A stretch of 24,829 bases of DNA from JBBDYH01 sp040901795 (GCA_040901795.1 JBBDYH010000077.1:1-24829), one strand, 5' to 3'; numbered from the stretch's first letter, positions 1 to 9,128 are shown. Notes: a model not told the origin generated them from the sequence alone. Translations and numbers: made by a program.

Positions 1-1574
1 GGTTTTCTTCGAGAAAGACCCTCCCGCCGGTTGCGATTGAGGTTAGAGACCGCCGCTCGTCCTTTGAGCCACAGCCAGCTTACGTCGCGAAAGGTGAAAT
101 GGGGCACGCGCTTGACGTGTACAGCGGCCTCGATGTCGAACTGCCGATTCTGCGCCGTCTGGTTAAAGCCAGTCCAATCAGCGAATACGATTCCCTCGAT
201 CCCGCCACCGCCACCTAAATCGTCTGGATCAATTGACGGCCTATCCCACTCGAACATGTAATCGAGGTTGTTCTTGGGCCGAATCATGGCCGAACCCGCA
301 AATGTGAGGTGGGCAGCGCCAGGTAGATTGTGGTTGAACATTCGGCTGACTATCCAGATGGGGTAGTTGCTCTGGATAAGCACTTTCGAGCCGATGGCGT
401 AGATAAATTCGGGCGGAACCCAAATGACGCCAGCAACGCCAGCACTGACAAAGCTGGCGACCGCGTCTCGAAATGCTTGCGAATCATCAGCATTTCCGTC
501 GCCCACGGCGCCGAAGTCCAAGACGTTCACGACATTGTTCGTCAGCGATCGACGAGTGCCGTCCGATCGCGTTAGGACGAGATTCGTGCCGTCAAACTCC
601 ACCGCGCCAGCTTGCGGGCTTGTCAGATTTGTTCCCGCGGTCAGCTTCAAAGGAGCGACGGAGCTTGTCCCCGCCGCGATGTGCAACCTTGCTCCGGGAT
701 CATCCACTCCCGCGCCCAGATTGCCGTTTTTGACCGTGACGTTGCCGTCCAGGAAATATCCGGCATAGTTCTTGGTACCGCCGGTGGCCGTGCAATAGAG
801 CGCGTAGTTGACGGCGTTTGTCCCGGACCAGTTGCCGGTCGAATAGACAGTCAAACCTGCCTTGGATATGCTCGCCGTAGTGCTCGTTGCCGTGTTGTTT
901 GTGCTGACGCCGGCAAACGTGGCCGTCTTTACGCCTTGACTGTTGACGGTCAGACTGCTGGCGGAGGCGGTATTGTTCAGCGTGCCGGACAATACGCCGG
1001 TGTTGGCGACCGACCAGTAGGTCGTCGAACCCGCGCTGTCCTGTACCGCAAAAACATTGCCGCCGTTCGTTGAGGCGCGGACGATCGTGCTGCCCCCAGC
1101 GCCTGTGGCCGAGGTTCCGGTCCCACCGCTGCCGGGCTGGAGGATAATGTGCCCCGCGTTTCCGCCGGTCGAGCTGGCAGCCGCGTTGCCGCCGCCGGTG
1201 CCTGTTTTCAACAGCAGGTTTCCCGAGACGCCGGGATTGGAACCGCCGCTGGCGGCGCCGCCGGGGCCGGTGCTGAGCGTCACCGTGCCGGAGTTTCCTG
1301 CCGAGCCGCTACCGCTGGAGTTGGGTTGCCCCCCTCCCGTCTGGACCGTGACTGTGCCGCTGCCCGACGAGCCATTCCCCGTGGTAACGGTGCCGGTGCC
1401 GAGGGCGAAGTTCGACGTGGCTGCGGTGGTCTGGTCCTTGGTCTTGAGCGTATTGGTAGCCGGGTCGTAGTAGAAGTCGGCATTGTCCTGAGCCAGCGCC
1501 GGACCAGTGCCCACGAACAGTACCGAGCCGACGAGAGCATTCGGACCCATCACGTCGCCAACATCAAGCGCCAT
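1..1574 (-). CDS. Phage-fibre-like protein with pectate-lyase-3 type beta-helix start (3' end outside window)
   Basis: The frame is open on the minus strand from ATG 1574 to the window edge (about 524 codons), so the C-terminus is missing. A GGAGG sits 8 nt before the ATG. Residues 15-45 have the pattern of tail-fibre neck repeats (GSVLFVGTGPALAQDN, then FYYDPATNTLK), so I read the hydrophobic stretch as a fibre motif and not a signal peptide. Residues about 50-165 are Gly/Ser/Thr/Asn-rich with short TVTL/TVTV strands. Around 270-345 come short fibre-like blocks (PGARLHIAAG, EFDGTNLVLTRSDG). From about residue 346, NVLDFGAVGDGNADD and SQAFRDAV match the opening of Pectate_lyase_3 (PF12708), found in tailspikes and secreted lyases. 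It may be a prophage or tailocin fibre, or a surface adhesin or polysaccharide-degrading protein. No other phage gene is visible. Confidence 0.8.
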   Translation of the reverse strand, partial: MALDVGDVMGPNALVGSVLFVGTGPALAQDNADFYYDPATNTLKTKDQTTAATSNFALGTGTVTTGNGSSGSGTVTVQTGGGQPNSSGSGSAGNSGTVTLSTGPGGAASGGSNPGVSGNLLLKTGTGGGNAAASSTGGNAGHIILQPGSGGTGTSATGAGGSTIVRASTNGGNVFAVQDSAGSTTYWSVANTGVLSGTLNNTASASSLTVNSQGVKTATFAGVSTNNTATSTTASISKAGLTVYSTGNWSGTNAVNYALYCTATGGTKNYAGYFLDGNVTVKNGNLGAGVDDPGARLHIAAGTSSVAPLKLTAGTNLTSPQAGAVEFDGTNLVLTRSDGTRRSLTNNVVNVLDFGAVGDGNADDSQAFRDAVASFVSAGVAGVIWVPPEFIYAIGSKVLIQSNYPIWIVSRMFNHNLPGAAHLTFAGSAMIRPKNNLDYMFEWDRPSIDPDDLGGGGGIEGIVFADWTGFNQTAQNRQFDIEAAVHVKRVPHFTFRDVSWLWLKGRAAVSNLNRNRREGLSRRK

Positions 1575-1582
1575 ATCGATAT

Positions 1583-1587
1583 CCTCC
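1583..1587 (-). promoter_or_regulatory. Shine-Dalgarno of the fibre-like gene
   Basis: GGAGG lies 8 nt upstream of the ATG at 1574 on the minus strand and decides that start. Confidence 0.6.
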
Positions 1588-1908
1588 GTTGAATCGACTG
1601 ACTCGCCGAAGACCGATTTCAGACGAAACGTGAACGACCGCGGATCGCATCACGGCGAAGCGAGAGCAGACGGTTCCGTCAGGCGTCTGAAAAGGGACTC
1701 GACGTCCGCGCGATTCTGTAGATGGCCTCTGCACCCCTGCAAGGGTCACTCTACCCTCGGCAAATGTCGAAAGCAACAAAAAAGCGCGCGGCTTTCTCAT
1801 TCGAGGGTGAAGCGGTTTAACGCAACATGAATGGTCATTGGTTTGGTGTGTTCTAAAGATTGCGGTCATCCGTGCCAGCACGTCGGCACGGTTCTGTACC
1901 CTGTTACT

Positions 1909-1970
1909 TCATCTTTCGTCCGTCGCAATTCATCCTTCGTCCTTCATCCTTCGTCCTTCGTACTTCGGAC
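1909..1970. repeat. Degenerate tandem heptamer tract (GAAGGAC / GAAGGAT)
   Basis: Read on the minus strand, the tract is a run of 7-nt units of the form GAAGGAC or GAAGGAT. The best block has four consecutive units, with looser units (GACGGAC, GAAAGAT) beside it. It resembles short heptanucleotide tandem repeats known from other bacteria. It lies in the intergenic region before the kinase gene. Function unknown. Confidence 0.7.
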
Positions 1971-2091
1971 TTAGGACGGGCATGAAGCCAGCCGCTCGCT
2001 GGGCGCTTCCCTTTACCCTGCGCCTCGTTTTCACCTACAATAAACATCTGCACGGAGTGCGCGCGGTCAGAATCACCTTGAGTCACCTTAT

Positions 2092-3195
2092 ATGACGACC
2101 ACGATTTTTCGCGAGGGAAATGCGACCATCACGTTTGGGGGCAAACCATCCGTTCGCTGCCCGGCGGAGTTGATGAGCCGCTACCATTCGCTGATCGAAG
2201 ATCAGCGAATGAGCTGGACCGAACACCAACGCTTGCTGCGGCTGATCGGGGCCGGCGGGCAGGGCCTGGTCTACTTGAGCCAGCGCCGCGGCGCCGACGG
2301 CTTCACTCTGCCGGTCGCGCTGAAGATTTTTTCGCCGGAGCGGTTCGAGCACGCCGAGGCCTACGACGAGGCGATGGGGCGGATTGCGCGCGTCGCCGCA
2401 CGCGTGGCGCAGATTCAACAGGACAGCCTGTTGGATGTACACAACTTTGTCGATCGCCATCGGATCCGCATGATGGAGATGGAATGGATCGACGGCTACG
2501 ATCTCAACCACTTGCTCAGCCGCAACGTGCTCGAGCGGACCCATGACCAGGTGAGCCAGTCGCGGTGGGAATATCTCAATCGCGTGATCGTGACCGCCGG
2601 TCCGGCTCAGTCGCGGTTCAAGCCGGGGATTGCCATCCAGATTGTCCGCGAATGTCTGGCGGCATTGGCTGCACTGCATCGGCAGCAGATTGTCCACGGC
2701 GACCTCAAGCCGTCGAATATCATGATCAAGCGGACGGGCAACGCGAAGACGGTCGATATCGGTTCGGCAATCTGCCTCGATGACGTGCCGGCGCTGCGGA
2801 CTTGCACGCCGACGTATGCCGCCCCTGAAATTCTCGAAGGAGGCGACTGCACGCCGCGCTCGGACCTGGCCAGCCTGGGCTATGTGCTGGTCGAGATGTT
2901 GGCCGGACGGCCGCCGTTCGCCGGGATGACGACCTACCGCGAACTGCTCGAGGCGAAGCGGTTCCTCGCGCAGCGGCTGCCGCAGGTGCTGCCGGCCGAG
3001 GTGGCCTGCAACGAGCTGTTGATGAACTTCCTGCGCCAGCTTGTCGCGCCTGATCCCACGCGGCGGTTCCCCAGCGCCGAGGCGGCCGACATGTTCAACG
3101 AAGGGGCCGCCGCCTTCCATCGCCAGCTCATTGTCTGCGGCCTGGCCAGCGAGTACGAGAACGAGATCCGGCTCTGGCTGGAGGATCTGGAGTAA
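2092..3195 (+). CDS. Hanks-type serine/threonine protein kinase, non-RD, compact
   Basis: A 367-residue soluble protein that is nearly all kinase domain. The glycine loop GAGGQG is at 53-58 and the ATP lysine is K78 (VALK). The catalytic loop reads HGDLKPSN at 202-209, so the Arg of HRD is Gly. The magnesium motif is DIG (D222) instead of DFG, followed by APE in TYAAPEIL. The key Lys, Asp, Asn and Asp remain, so activity is plausible, and without the HRD arginine activation-loop phosphorylation may not control it. There is a roughly 40-residue N-terminal extension and no membrane segment or sensor domain. No strong ribosome site precedes ATG 2092; M28 or M40 are possible alternative starts, both still before the glycine loop. 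Target unknown. It is separated by 104 bp from the next gene on the same strand. Confidence 0.88.
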   Translation: MTTTIFREGNATITFGGKPSVRCPAELMSRYHSLIEDQRMSWTEHQRLLRLIGAGGQGLVYLSQRRGADGFTLPVALKIFSPERFEHAEAYDEAMGRIARVAARVAQIQQDSLLDVHNFVDRHRIRMMEMEWIDGYDLNHLLSRNVLERTHDQVSQSRWEYLNRVIVTAGPAQSRFKPGIAIQIVRECLAALAALHRQQIVHGDLKPSNIMIKRTGNAKTVDIGSAICLDDVPALRTCTPTYAAPEILEGGDCTPRSDLASLGYVLVEMLAGRPPFAGMTTYRELLEAKRFLAQRLPQVLPAEVACNELLMNFLRQLVAPDPTRRFPSAEAADMFNEGAAAFHRQLIVCGLASEYENEIRLWLEDLE

Positions 3196-3299
3196 GCAGA
3201 TCCGGCTTACCGAGCCGGACATCGAGCTATCAGTCGGCTTGCCGCGGCCACCGTCGAAATTGACCGAGCTCTGAGATTCCAACGCATTGCAGGCATTCC

Positions 3300-5285
3300 A
3301 TGAACGTTTGCCGCTGGGTGTGCCTGTCGGCGATCATCGCTTCGCTATGCCAGTCGTCGACACTGGCGCAATCCGATACGGCCGCCGAGATCGGTCAGCT
3401 CACGCCGTTTCGCCTCACGGCGCTCGACGGCTCCGCGATCGAGGTGTCACCAAACGACGGCGTGAAGTTCACCGTCGTGTGCTTTTTAGGAACGGAATGT
3501 CCCCTGGCCCGATTGTATGCCCCGCGATTGGCCGACCTTGCCCGTCAGTTCTCGCCACAAGGCGTGCGATTCATCGGCATCGATAGCAACCGTCAGGATT
3601 CCGCGGAGGATCTGCAGGAATTCGCATCGGAGTTCAAACTTGGATTTCCGGTTGCCACGGACGAAAACAACGTCGTCGCCGATATGTTCCAGGCGGAACG
3701 AATGTCCGAGGTCTTTGTTTTCGACAGCGCGATGCAAATCCGCTACCGCGGGCGTATCGACGACCGCTATCGGCCAGGAATCACGCGAACTCAGCCGGAG
3801 ATTCGCGAAGACTTGCGCATCGCACTGGAGGAACTGCTCGCCGGAAAAACGGTCGGTGTTCCGCGGACGACGGTCGCCGGCTGCTTAATCGGACGAGTCA
3901 AAGAGACGAGCGCGAGCCCCAAAGTCACCTATAGCCGGGATGTGGCCAAGGTGCTGCAACTCAACTGCGTGGAGTGTCACCGAGCTGGCGAGATCGGACC
4001 GTTCGCCCTGACGGACTACGACGAAGTGGTGGGTTGGGCCGATACGATCCTCGAGGTCGTTGAAGACGGGCGGATGCCTCCCTGGCACGCCAGTCCCGAG
4101 CATGGACAATTTGCCAACGCCCGCCACATGCCCGACGAAGACAAGCAAGTTCTCCGCGAGTGGGTCGCCGCCGGGGCGCCGCGGGGCGATGAGGTCGACT
4201 TGCCGCCGCCACTGCCGCCCGCCAAAACATGGCATCTCGCACGCGATCCCGACCTGGTGATCGCCATGCGCGACCGCCCCTTTAACGTTCCGGCCGAGGG
4301 GACGGTCGAGTACCAATATTTCGTCGTCGATCCCGGGTTTACGGAGGACAAGTGGGTTACCGGTGCTCAAGTACTCCCCGGCAGCAGCTCGGTCGTTCAT
4401 CACGCGATCGTCTTTGTCCGCCCGCCCGACGTCAAACAGTTCCGCGGTGTCAGTTGGCTCACCGCGTACGTACCGGGACAGCGCGCCGCGATGTTGCCGC
4501 CGGGTCACGGCCGCCATGTGCCGGCGGGCTCAAAGCTCGTGTTTCAAATGCATTACACGCCCAATGGCAGCCAGCAGTCCGACCTGACGCGGGTGGGACT
4601 GTTATTCGGCGACGACACCGAGATCACCCATGAGGTGTTTTCGCAGATCGGGCTTGAACAGGAGTTTGAGATTCCGCCGAACGCGCCGGACTATTCCGTC
4701 ACCGTGGCGCCGCGACGGTTGCCATCCCATGGCACGCTGTTGGCCGTGGCTCCGCACATGCACCTCCGTGGCAAGTCGTTTCGATTGATTTCACGTGACG
4801 ACGGGAAGGAGTCAGTTCTTCTCGACGTACCTCGCTACGACTTCAATTGGCAGCATGTTTACGAGTTCGCCGAGCCGCTGCCCCTGCGGTCCCTCGGTCG
4901 GTTGCAGTTCCGCGCCACGTTCGACAACTCCCAGGCCAATCCCGTCAATCCTGATCCGACCCAGCATGTAACGTGGGGCGACCAGACCTGGGAGGAGATG
5001 GCGGTGGCGTTTTTCGAAATTGCGGTCCCGCGCCAAAGAAGTGACACGTCGGAACGCGAGCCGCCGGAGACAGCAGCGGACGCAAAAAGGCGACAGGCCA
5101 AGATCTCTCAGTTCGCGACGAATTTCCTCCGCCGGTTCGACGCGAACGAGGATGGCCAAATCGACCGCTCGGAACTCCCCCTAGCGACGGAGCGATTCGG
5201 ATTCGGGAGTCTGGATGAAAACCAGGACGGTCGACTCACGCGCACCGAAGTGGAACGCGCCGCGGACAAACGCGGCGATTTCTGA
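3300..5285 (+). CDS. Secreted redoxin / cytochrome c / copper monooxygenase-like / EF-hand fusion protein
   Basis: 661 residues. A signal peptide covers about 1-24 (ending STLAQ). Residues 30-190 are an AhpC/TSA-type redoxin with FLGTECPLA (C61, C67), not the classical CxxC. A c-type haem site CVECH is at 223-227, with MPPWH in the following segment as in planctomycete cytochrome c-like domains. From about 310 to 580 the protein has histidine motifs like the PHM/DBM type II copper monooxygenase fold: VVHHAIV (H367, H368), QMHY (H418), PHMH (H486, H488). Two EF-hand-like loops end the protein (DANEDGQIDRSE, DENQDGRLTRTE). The fold family is clear from these motifs, but the substrate is not; an extracytoplasmic oxidative role is inferred. 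An MMPL transporter follows after 57 bp on the same strand, possibly in one transcript. Confidence 0.88.
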   Translation: MNVCRWVCLSAIIASLCQSSTLAQSDTAAEIGQLTPFRLTALDGSAIEVSPNDGVKFTVVCFLGTECPLARLYAPRLADLARQFSPQGVRFIGIDSNRQDSAEDLQEFASEFKLGFPVATDENNVVADMFQAERMSEVFVFDSAMQIRYRGRIDDRYRPGITRTQPEIREDLRIALEELLAGKTVGVPRTTVAGCLIGRVKETSASPKVTYSRDVAKVLQLNCVECHRAGEIGPFALTDYDEVVGWADTILEVVEDGRMPPWHASPEHGQFANARHMPDEDKQVLREWVAAGAPRGDEVDLPPPLPPAKTWHLARDPDLVIAMRDRPFNVPAEGTVEYQYFVVDPGFTEDKWVTGAQVLPGSSSVVHHAIVFVRPPDVKQFRGVSWLTAYVPGQRAAMLPPGHGRHVPAGSKLVFQMHYTPNGSQQSDLTRVGLLFGDDTEITHEVFSQIGLEQEFEIPPNAPDYSVTVAPRRLPSHGTLLAVAPHMHLRGKSFRLISRDDGKESVLLDVPRYDFNWQHVYEFAEPLPLRSLGRLQFRATFDNSQANPVNPDPTQHVTWGDQTWEEMAVAFFEIAVPRQRSDTSEREPPETAADAKRRQAKISQFATNFLRRFDANEDGQIDRSELPLATERFGFGSLDENQDGRLTRTEVERAADKRGDF

Positions 5286-5342
5286 ACAGTCGCGCAATCT
5301 CTTCACCTCCGCAATCCCTCCTCCAATAATCTCCGTCCATCT

Positions 5343-7631
5343 GTGTCGCACGCCTTCGATCGATTTTTTGGTTGGACGGTGAATCATCGGGCCGCCGTCA
5401 CCGTGTTCATCTTGGCGATGAGCGGGCTGGCGATCGTCGGCTATATCGGACCAGAAACCGTAATGCATTGGCTTCGGCCCGCTGTCTCGACGGCTGAGGA
5501 ATTGACGGCCACCGTTGCGGCGGCCGAACCTGCCAAACCCTCCGTAGAGGCCGTCAGTCTCTCGAACTCCGATGCGGTTTTGGTCGTGCATTCTGCCAAC
5601 GACCAATTCTTTTCGCCGGAGGGAGCGGAAGCGCTGCGGCATGTCGTTGAATCCCTGGAATCGCTGGATTACGTCCGCAGCGTTCTTTGGATGGACCAGA
5701 TCCCCTCGCTCAACATTTTCGGCTTGGAAGAACCGCTGTTTCCCCGGTCCAATTCGTCTGTACGGCGGTTCGCCGCGGCGCGGGAGCGTGCTCAATCACA
5801 TCCGCTCATTCACGGTCAGCTTCTGTCCAACGACGGGCGGACGCTGTTATTGCTGGTCAATTTTGAATGGCTGTTTGTCGAAAGCGACGACGACTGCACG
5901 AGCGGGCTGCGCGAAGCCGCGGAGCGGGCCGCCGCCGAGTACCCCGGCGTGGACCTGTCGTTTCAGGTGACCGGTCGTACGCCGATCTTCATTACCTTTA
6001 TGCGAACGCATAAAGAGAATGAGCGCAAGTATCAGATCATCGGCTATGGCGTAGTCCTCTTGATGGCGGTTGTGCTGTTTCGCGGCATTCGGGCCGTCAT
6101 AATCGTGTCGCTGGCGCCGTCGATGGGCGTGTTCTGGACGTTGGGAATCATGCGGTTCTTCGACCTGCAGGACAATCCGTTCAACGATGTGCTGCTGCCG
6201 GTGATGCTGAGTATGGTCGGGCTGACCGACGGCGTGCACTTGATGGTGGAAATTCGGCGGCAATCAGCGGCCGGATTGAACGGACGCGATGCCGCTCGGG
6301 TCGCGCTTCACAAAGCCGGTTTTGCATGTTTTCTCACTTCGCTGACCACGGCCGTTGGATTCGGGTCGCTTTCCCTGGCCCATCACGACATTGTGAAGGA
6401 ATTTGGCTGGAGCTGCGTCCTCGGCGTGGTGTTGATGTTTGTGGCGGTGATCACGGTCATTCCGTTAACCTGTTCCACGTGGCTCGGCCGCCGCGTCCAC
6501 GTAGGGCATGAAAAAGCACTGGTGGACCGCAACCTGATTCGCATCGGCAGTCTGATCGATTTCGTACTGCGTCGCGCCAAACCCATCAGTTGGCTCGCGA
6601 TCGCACTGACGCTGGTGTTGGTCGGCACTACCCTTACGCTGCGGCCGGACGATCGGATGGCCGATTCCCTTCCTCGCCGCTCCGAAGCGTCGATGGCCAT
6701 GCGGCAGATCGACGAGGCGTTCGGCGGATTAGAGTTCTCGTCGGTCGAGGTTCGCTGGTCCGACGAGGTCGCCGCGGATTCACCTCAAGTGTTGGAGGCG
6801 ATTCGCCGCGTTCATGAGTTGCTGCAAACCGAAGCGCTGATCGGTCATCCCTTGTCGATTCACAATATGCTCGCCACTCTGCCCAGCGAAGGCGATCCGG
6901 CCGAGCGCATGTCGATGCTGGCGTTGCTGCCGCCGCCGCTCGCGCGCGCGTTCTACGTACCCGACGAGCGACAGGCCACGGTGACCTTTCGAGTCCGCGA
7001 CCTGGGCATCGCCCGCTACGGCCCGGTCTTCGAACGCGTGGAAGCCGGGCTAGAGAGAATTGCCGCCGAGTTTCCCGCCTTCCGGTTTGAACTCACGGGG
7101 ACCGCGGTCTGGCGTTGGCGCAATCTATATCAAATCGTCGTCGATCTGGCGGCAAGTCTCGGCAGCGCGGCGGTGATTATCTTCGGCGTCTTGGCCATGG
7201 CGTATCGTTCGCTGCGGATCGGCTTGATTTCAATTGTTCCGAATGTGTTCCCGCTGGCAGTCACCGGGACGTTTCTTGTTCTCGCCGGACAGTCGCTGGA
7301 GGTCGTGAGCGTCTGCGCATTCACCGTTTGTCTGGGAATCGCGGTCGACGACACAATTCACTTTCTGACGCGATTTCAGGAAGAGCGTACCGAAACACAA
7401 GACGACCAGGAGGCGATCCGCCGCGCTTTTGCCGCCGCGGGGACCGGTATGATCATGACGACGCTCGTCCTAGTGGTCGGCTTTGCCACGGTGTTGTTCA
7501 GCGACATGCGCGAGCAGCGCATCTTCGCGGCGATGGGCGCGTTAACCGTCGCAACGGCGCTCGTGGGAGATTTGCTCCTGTTGCCTGCTCTGTTGCTTCG
7601 CTTTGCGCCTCCCGGCGCCAGGCGTAAGTAA
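5343..7631 (+). CDS. MMPL/RND-superfamily transporter
   Basis: 762 residues from a GTG start that has no clear ribosome site. The layout is the typical two-fold RND/MMPL one. One membrane helix lies near residues 15-36, then a large extracytoplasmic domain to about 225, then a helix cluster around 229-380. Another helix sits near 418-438, followed by a second extracytoplasmic domain (about 440-595) and a final helix cluster (about 598-755). Each half has the conserved acidic segment of this superfamily: GLTDGVHL with D296, and AVDDTIHF with D669/D670. These fit proton-coupled export of lipids, hopanoids or other hydrophobic molecules, but the substrate cannot be read from sequence. The reading frame is intact. 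Confidence 0.9.
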   Translation: MSHAFDRFFGWTVNHRAAVTVFILAMSGLAIVGYIGPETVMHWLRPAVSTAEELTATVAAAEPAKPSVEAVSLSNSDAVLVVHSANDQFFSPEGAEALRHVVESLESLDYVRSVLWMDQIPSLNIFGLEEPLFPRSNSSVRRFAAARERAQSHPLIHGQLLSNDGRTLLLLVNFEWLFVESDDDCTSGLREAAERAAAEYPGVDLSFQVTGRTPIFITFMRTHKENERKYQIIGYGVVLLMAVVLFRGIRAVIIVSLAPSMGVFWTLGIMRFFDLQDNPFNDVLLPVMLSMVGLTDGVHLMVEIRRQSAAGLNGRDAARVALHKAGFACFLTSLTTAVGFGSLSLAHHDIVKEFGWSCVLGVVLMFVAVITVIPLTCSTWLGRRVHVGHEKALVDRNLIRIGSLIDFVLRRAKPISWLAIALTLVLVGTTLTLRPDDRMADSLPRRSEASMAMRQIDEAFGGLEFSSVEVRWSDEVAADSPQVLEAIRRVHELLQTEALIGHPLSIHNMLATLPSEGDPAERMSMLALLPPPLARAFYVPDERQATVTFRVRDLGIARYGPVFERVEAGLERIAAEFPAFRFELTGTAVWRWRNLYQIVVDLAASLGSAAVIIFGVLAMAYRSLRIGLISIVPNVFPLAVTGTFLVLAGQSLEVVSVCAFTVCLGIAVDDTIHFLTRFQEERTETQDDQEAIRRAFAAAGTGMIMTTLVLVVGFATVLFSDMREQRIFAAMGALTVATALVGDLLLLPALLLRFAPPGARRK

Positions 7632-7727
7632 AGGAGCCCTCTCAATCTTTCTGTTTGTCTCCGAGTCAGGTTTGGGCGTTGGCATCTTCATGTCAGCCAT
7701 CGACCGCCTCGTTGGTCGTCGCAGCTA

Positions 7728-9062
7728 CTACCGCTCGATCGTCGCCTGCGGCAGCGCCTTCTGCAGTCGCTTGAACCCGGCGTTGCTGATCTCGCAGAAC
7801 GCGATCGAGAGCAGCTTCAGCTTCTTGAGCTGAGCCAGCGAATCGACCGCGGCGTCGGTGATTCTGGTCGAATCGAGAAACAGAGATTCGAGGTTCGACA
7901 GTTTGGCCAGATGTCTCAGACCCTCGTCGCCGATCTGCGTCTCCTTGACGTCGAGCCAGATAAGTTTGTGGAGGCCGCTGAGATTGGCCAGTCCTTCGTC
8001 CGTCACTTGCGTCAGCCACAAGTCGAGCCACTCCAGGTTCTTCATCCCCGCTATGTGCGTAAGTCCTTCGTCGCCCAGCGGCGTCTCCCCGAGTTCGAGC
8101 CTCGTCAGTCCGGCCATGCCCTTGAGGTGCTCAAGTCCAGCGCCGTTCACCGTGACTCCGCGGGCATAAAGCGATTTCATCTTGGTGAGCGGCGCAAAGT
8201 GCTTAAAGCCCTGATCGGTAATGCCGACGCGCTCGATATGCAGGTTGTCGATCGAAACGAGCGGTTCCATCAGCTCCAAGCGATCGTCGGTCACGCCCGT
8301 ATCGTCGAGAATCAGCTCGCGCAGCTCCTTCATCTTGTGCAAATGGACCAGGCCACCTGCCGTGACGCCGCGCTGGTTCTTTAGACGCAAAGCGCGCAAG
8401 TTCGTCAATCCGGCAAGGTGCGCCAACCCTTCGTTGGTAACTTGAAGACACGCTCGAATGTCGAGCAGTCGCAGGTTCCGCATCTCTTGGAGGTGCAAAA
8501 TGCCCGCGTCCGACACGTTCGTGTAAAGCAACAACAGTCTTTGCAGCTTTTCCAATTCTTTGACGTGAACCAGCCCCGCGTCGGTGATGTTGCTGCGCCG
8601 CAATCCCAGTGCGATGAGTTTGGGCAGCTCCGCGAAACGCGGGAGTCCCGCGTCGTCGATCGTGGTGTTTTCGGTTTCCACGTCGGCCAGTGTCGGCATT
8701 TTGACCAGGTGATCCAGCACTCCATTGGTGATTCCAGGCCCATACAACCGGATGCGACTGATCTTGCTCAAACCCACAAACGATCCCACGTCCTTGTCTG
8801 TAACCTGGCCGGTCGTGAAGAGGATCGACGTCACGTACCCGGCTGGATCGAGTGTGACATGCCCCCCCAAAGCCTGCACGCGCTTGACGATCTCCGCTTC
8901 GGCCGCCACCGGCTGCTTCGCCGGCTCGGGTTTCTTCGCGCTACCCTTCGATGCAGTGGCCTTCGCAGCCGGGGCCTTCTGGGTTTGGGCCTGAGCCCGC
9001 AAATCCACAGCGTCACAGAGCAGGCCCGCGGCCATCAATAGCAGAAAAAGTCGCGCACGCAT
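7728..9062 (-). CDS. Exported leucine-rich repeat protein
   Basis: 444 residues. The N-terminal signal peptide is MRARLFLLLMAAGLLC with a likely cleavage near residues 20-26. A low-complexity Ala/Lys/Pro linker runs to about 58. From about 75 to the end there is a continuous array of 23-25-residue leucine-rich repeats of the type LxxLxxLxLxxTxVTDEGL. At least a dozen units are visible, with VTDEGL, ITDAGL and IGDEGL as the recurring turn. This subtype is very common in planctomycete secretomes and probably makes protein-protein contacts outside the cytoplasm. No catalytic domain or membrane anchor is present beyond the signal peptide. It lies downstream of the molybdoenzyme gene on the same strand, across a REP-bearing 139-bp gap. 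It converges with the MMPL gene. Confidence 0.9.
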   Translation of the reverse strand: MRARLFLLLMAAGLLCDAVDLRAQAQTQKAPAAKATASKGSAKKPEPAKQPVAAEAEIVKRVQALGGHVTLDPAGYVTSILFTTGQVTDKDVGSFVGLSKISRIRLYGPGITNGVLDHLVKMPTLADVETENTTIDDAGLPRFAELPKLIALGLRRSNITDAGLVHVKELEKLQRLLLLYTNVSDAGILHLQEMRNLRLLDIRACLQVTNEGLAHLAGLTNLRALRLKNQRGVTAGGLVHLHKMKELRELILDDTGVTDDRLELMEPLVSIDNLHIERVGITDQGFKHFAPLTKMKSLYARGVTVNGAGLEHLKGMAGLTRLELGETPLGDEGLTHIAGMKNLEWLDLWLTQVTDEGLANLSGLHKLIWLDVKETQIGDEGLRHLAKLSNLESLFLDSTRITDAAVDSLAQLKKLKLLSIAFCEISNAGFKRLQKALPQATIER

Positions 9063-9128
9063 GAGGTACCTGCACTTCGACGTTTGAAAGTGATAATTCG
9101 GAAGTTAAGTCTAACAAATCGTCAACTT

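Larger units (their letters stand above)
1575..2091. other. Divergent intergenic region without a convincing gene
   Basis: About 520 bp separate the divergent fibre-like and kinase genes. Short frames exist on both strands but show no recognisable protein and no ribosome site. The stretch holds the degenerate heptamer tract at 1909-1970 and presumably the promoters of both genes. I could not place promoters with confidence. Confidence 0.5.

Noticed and set aside
15..45. Signal peptide in the fibre-like protein (given as within residues 15-45)
   Set aside because: The hydrophobic stretch starts after a 13-residue head with no basic residues, and matches the GSVLF...LAQDN fibre repeat instead.
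612..1592. Overlapping plus-strand frames of about 140-150 codons
   Set aside because: They are antisense to the continuous fibre-like frame, which has recognisable motifs from end to end; the plus-strand products are Arg/Gly or Pro/Val-rich noise.
1564..1881. A 105-codon minus-strand frame and a 107-codon plus-strand frame in the first intergenic region
   Set aside because: No ribosome site, no domain, and the first overlaps the well-supported start of the fibre-like gene.
1909..1970. CRISPR-like array
   Set aside because: The units are 7 nt, contiguous and without spacers, so this is a simple tandem tract.
2083..3282. A 399-codon minus-strand open frame opposite the compact kinase
   Set aside because: It is the complement of a gene with clear kinase motifs, shows Arg/His/Gln-rich composition without any domain, and is explained by GC-rich third positions.
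3885..4517. A 210-codon minus-strand frame inside the redoxin fusion gene
   Set aside because: It lies wholly opposite conserved haem and copper motifs and has no protein family character.
7632..7727. Intrinsic terminator between the convergent MMPL and LRR genes
   Set aside because: I could not find a convincing hairpin followed by a T run on either strand.
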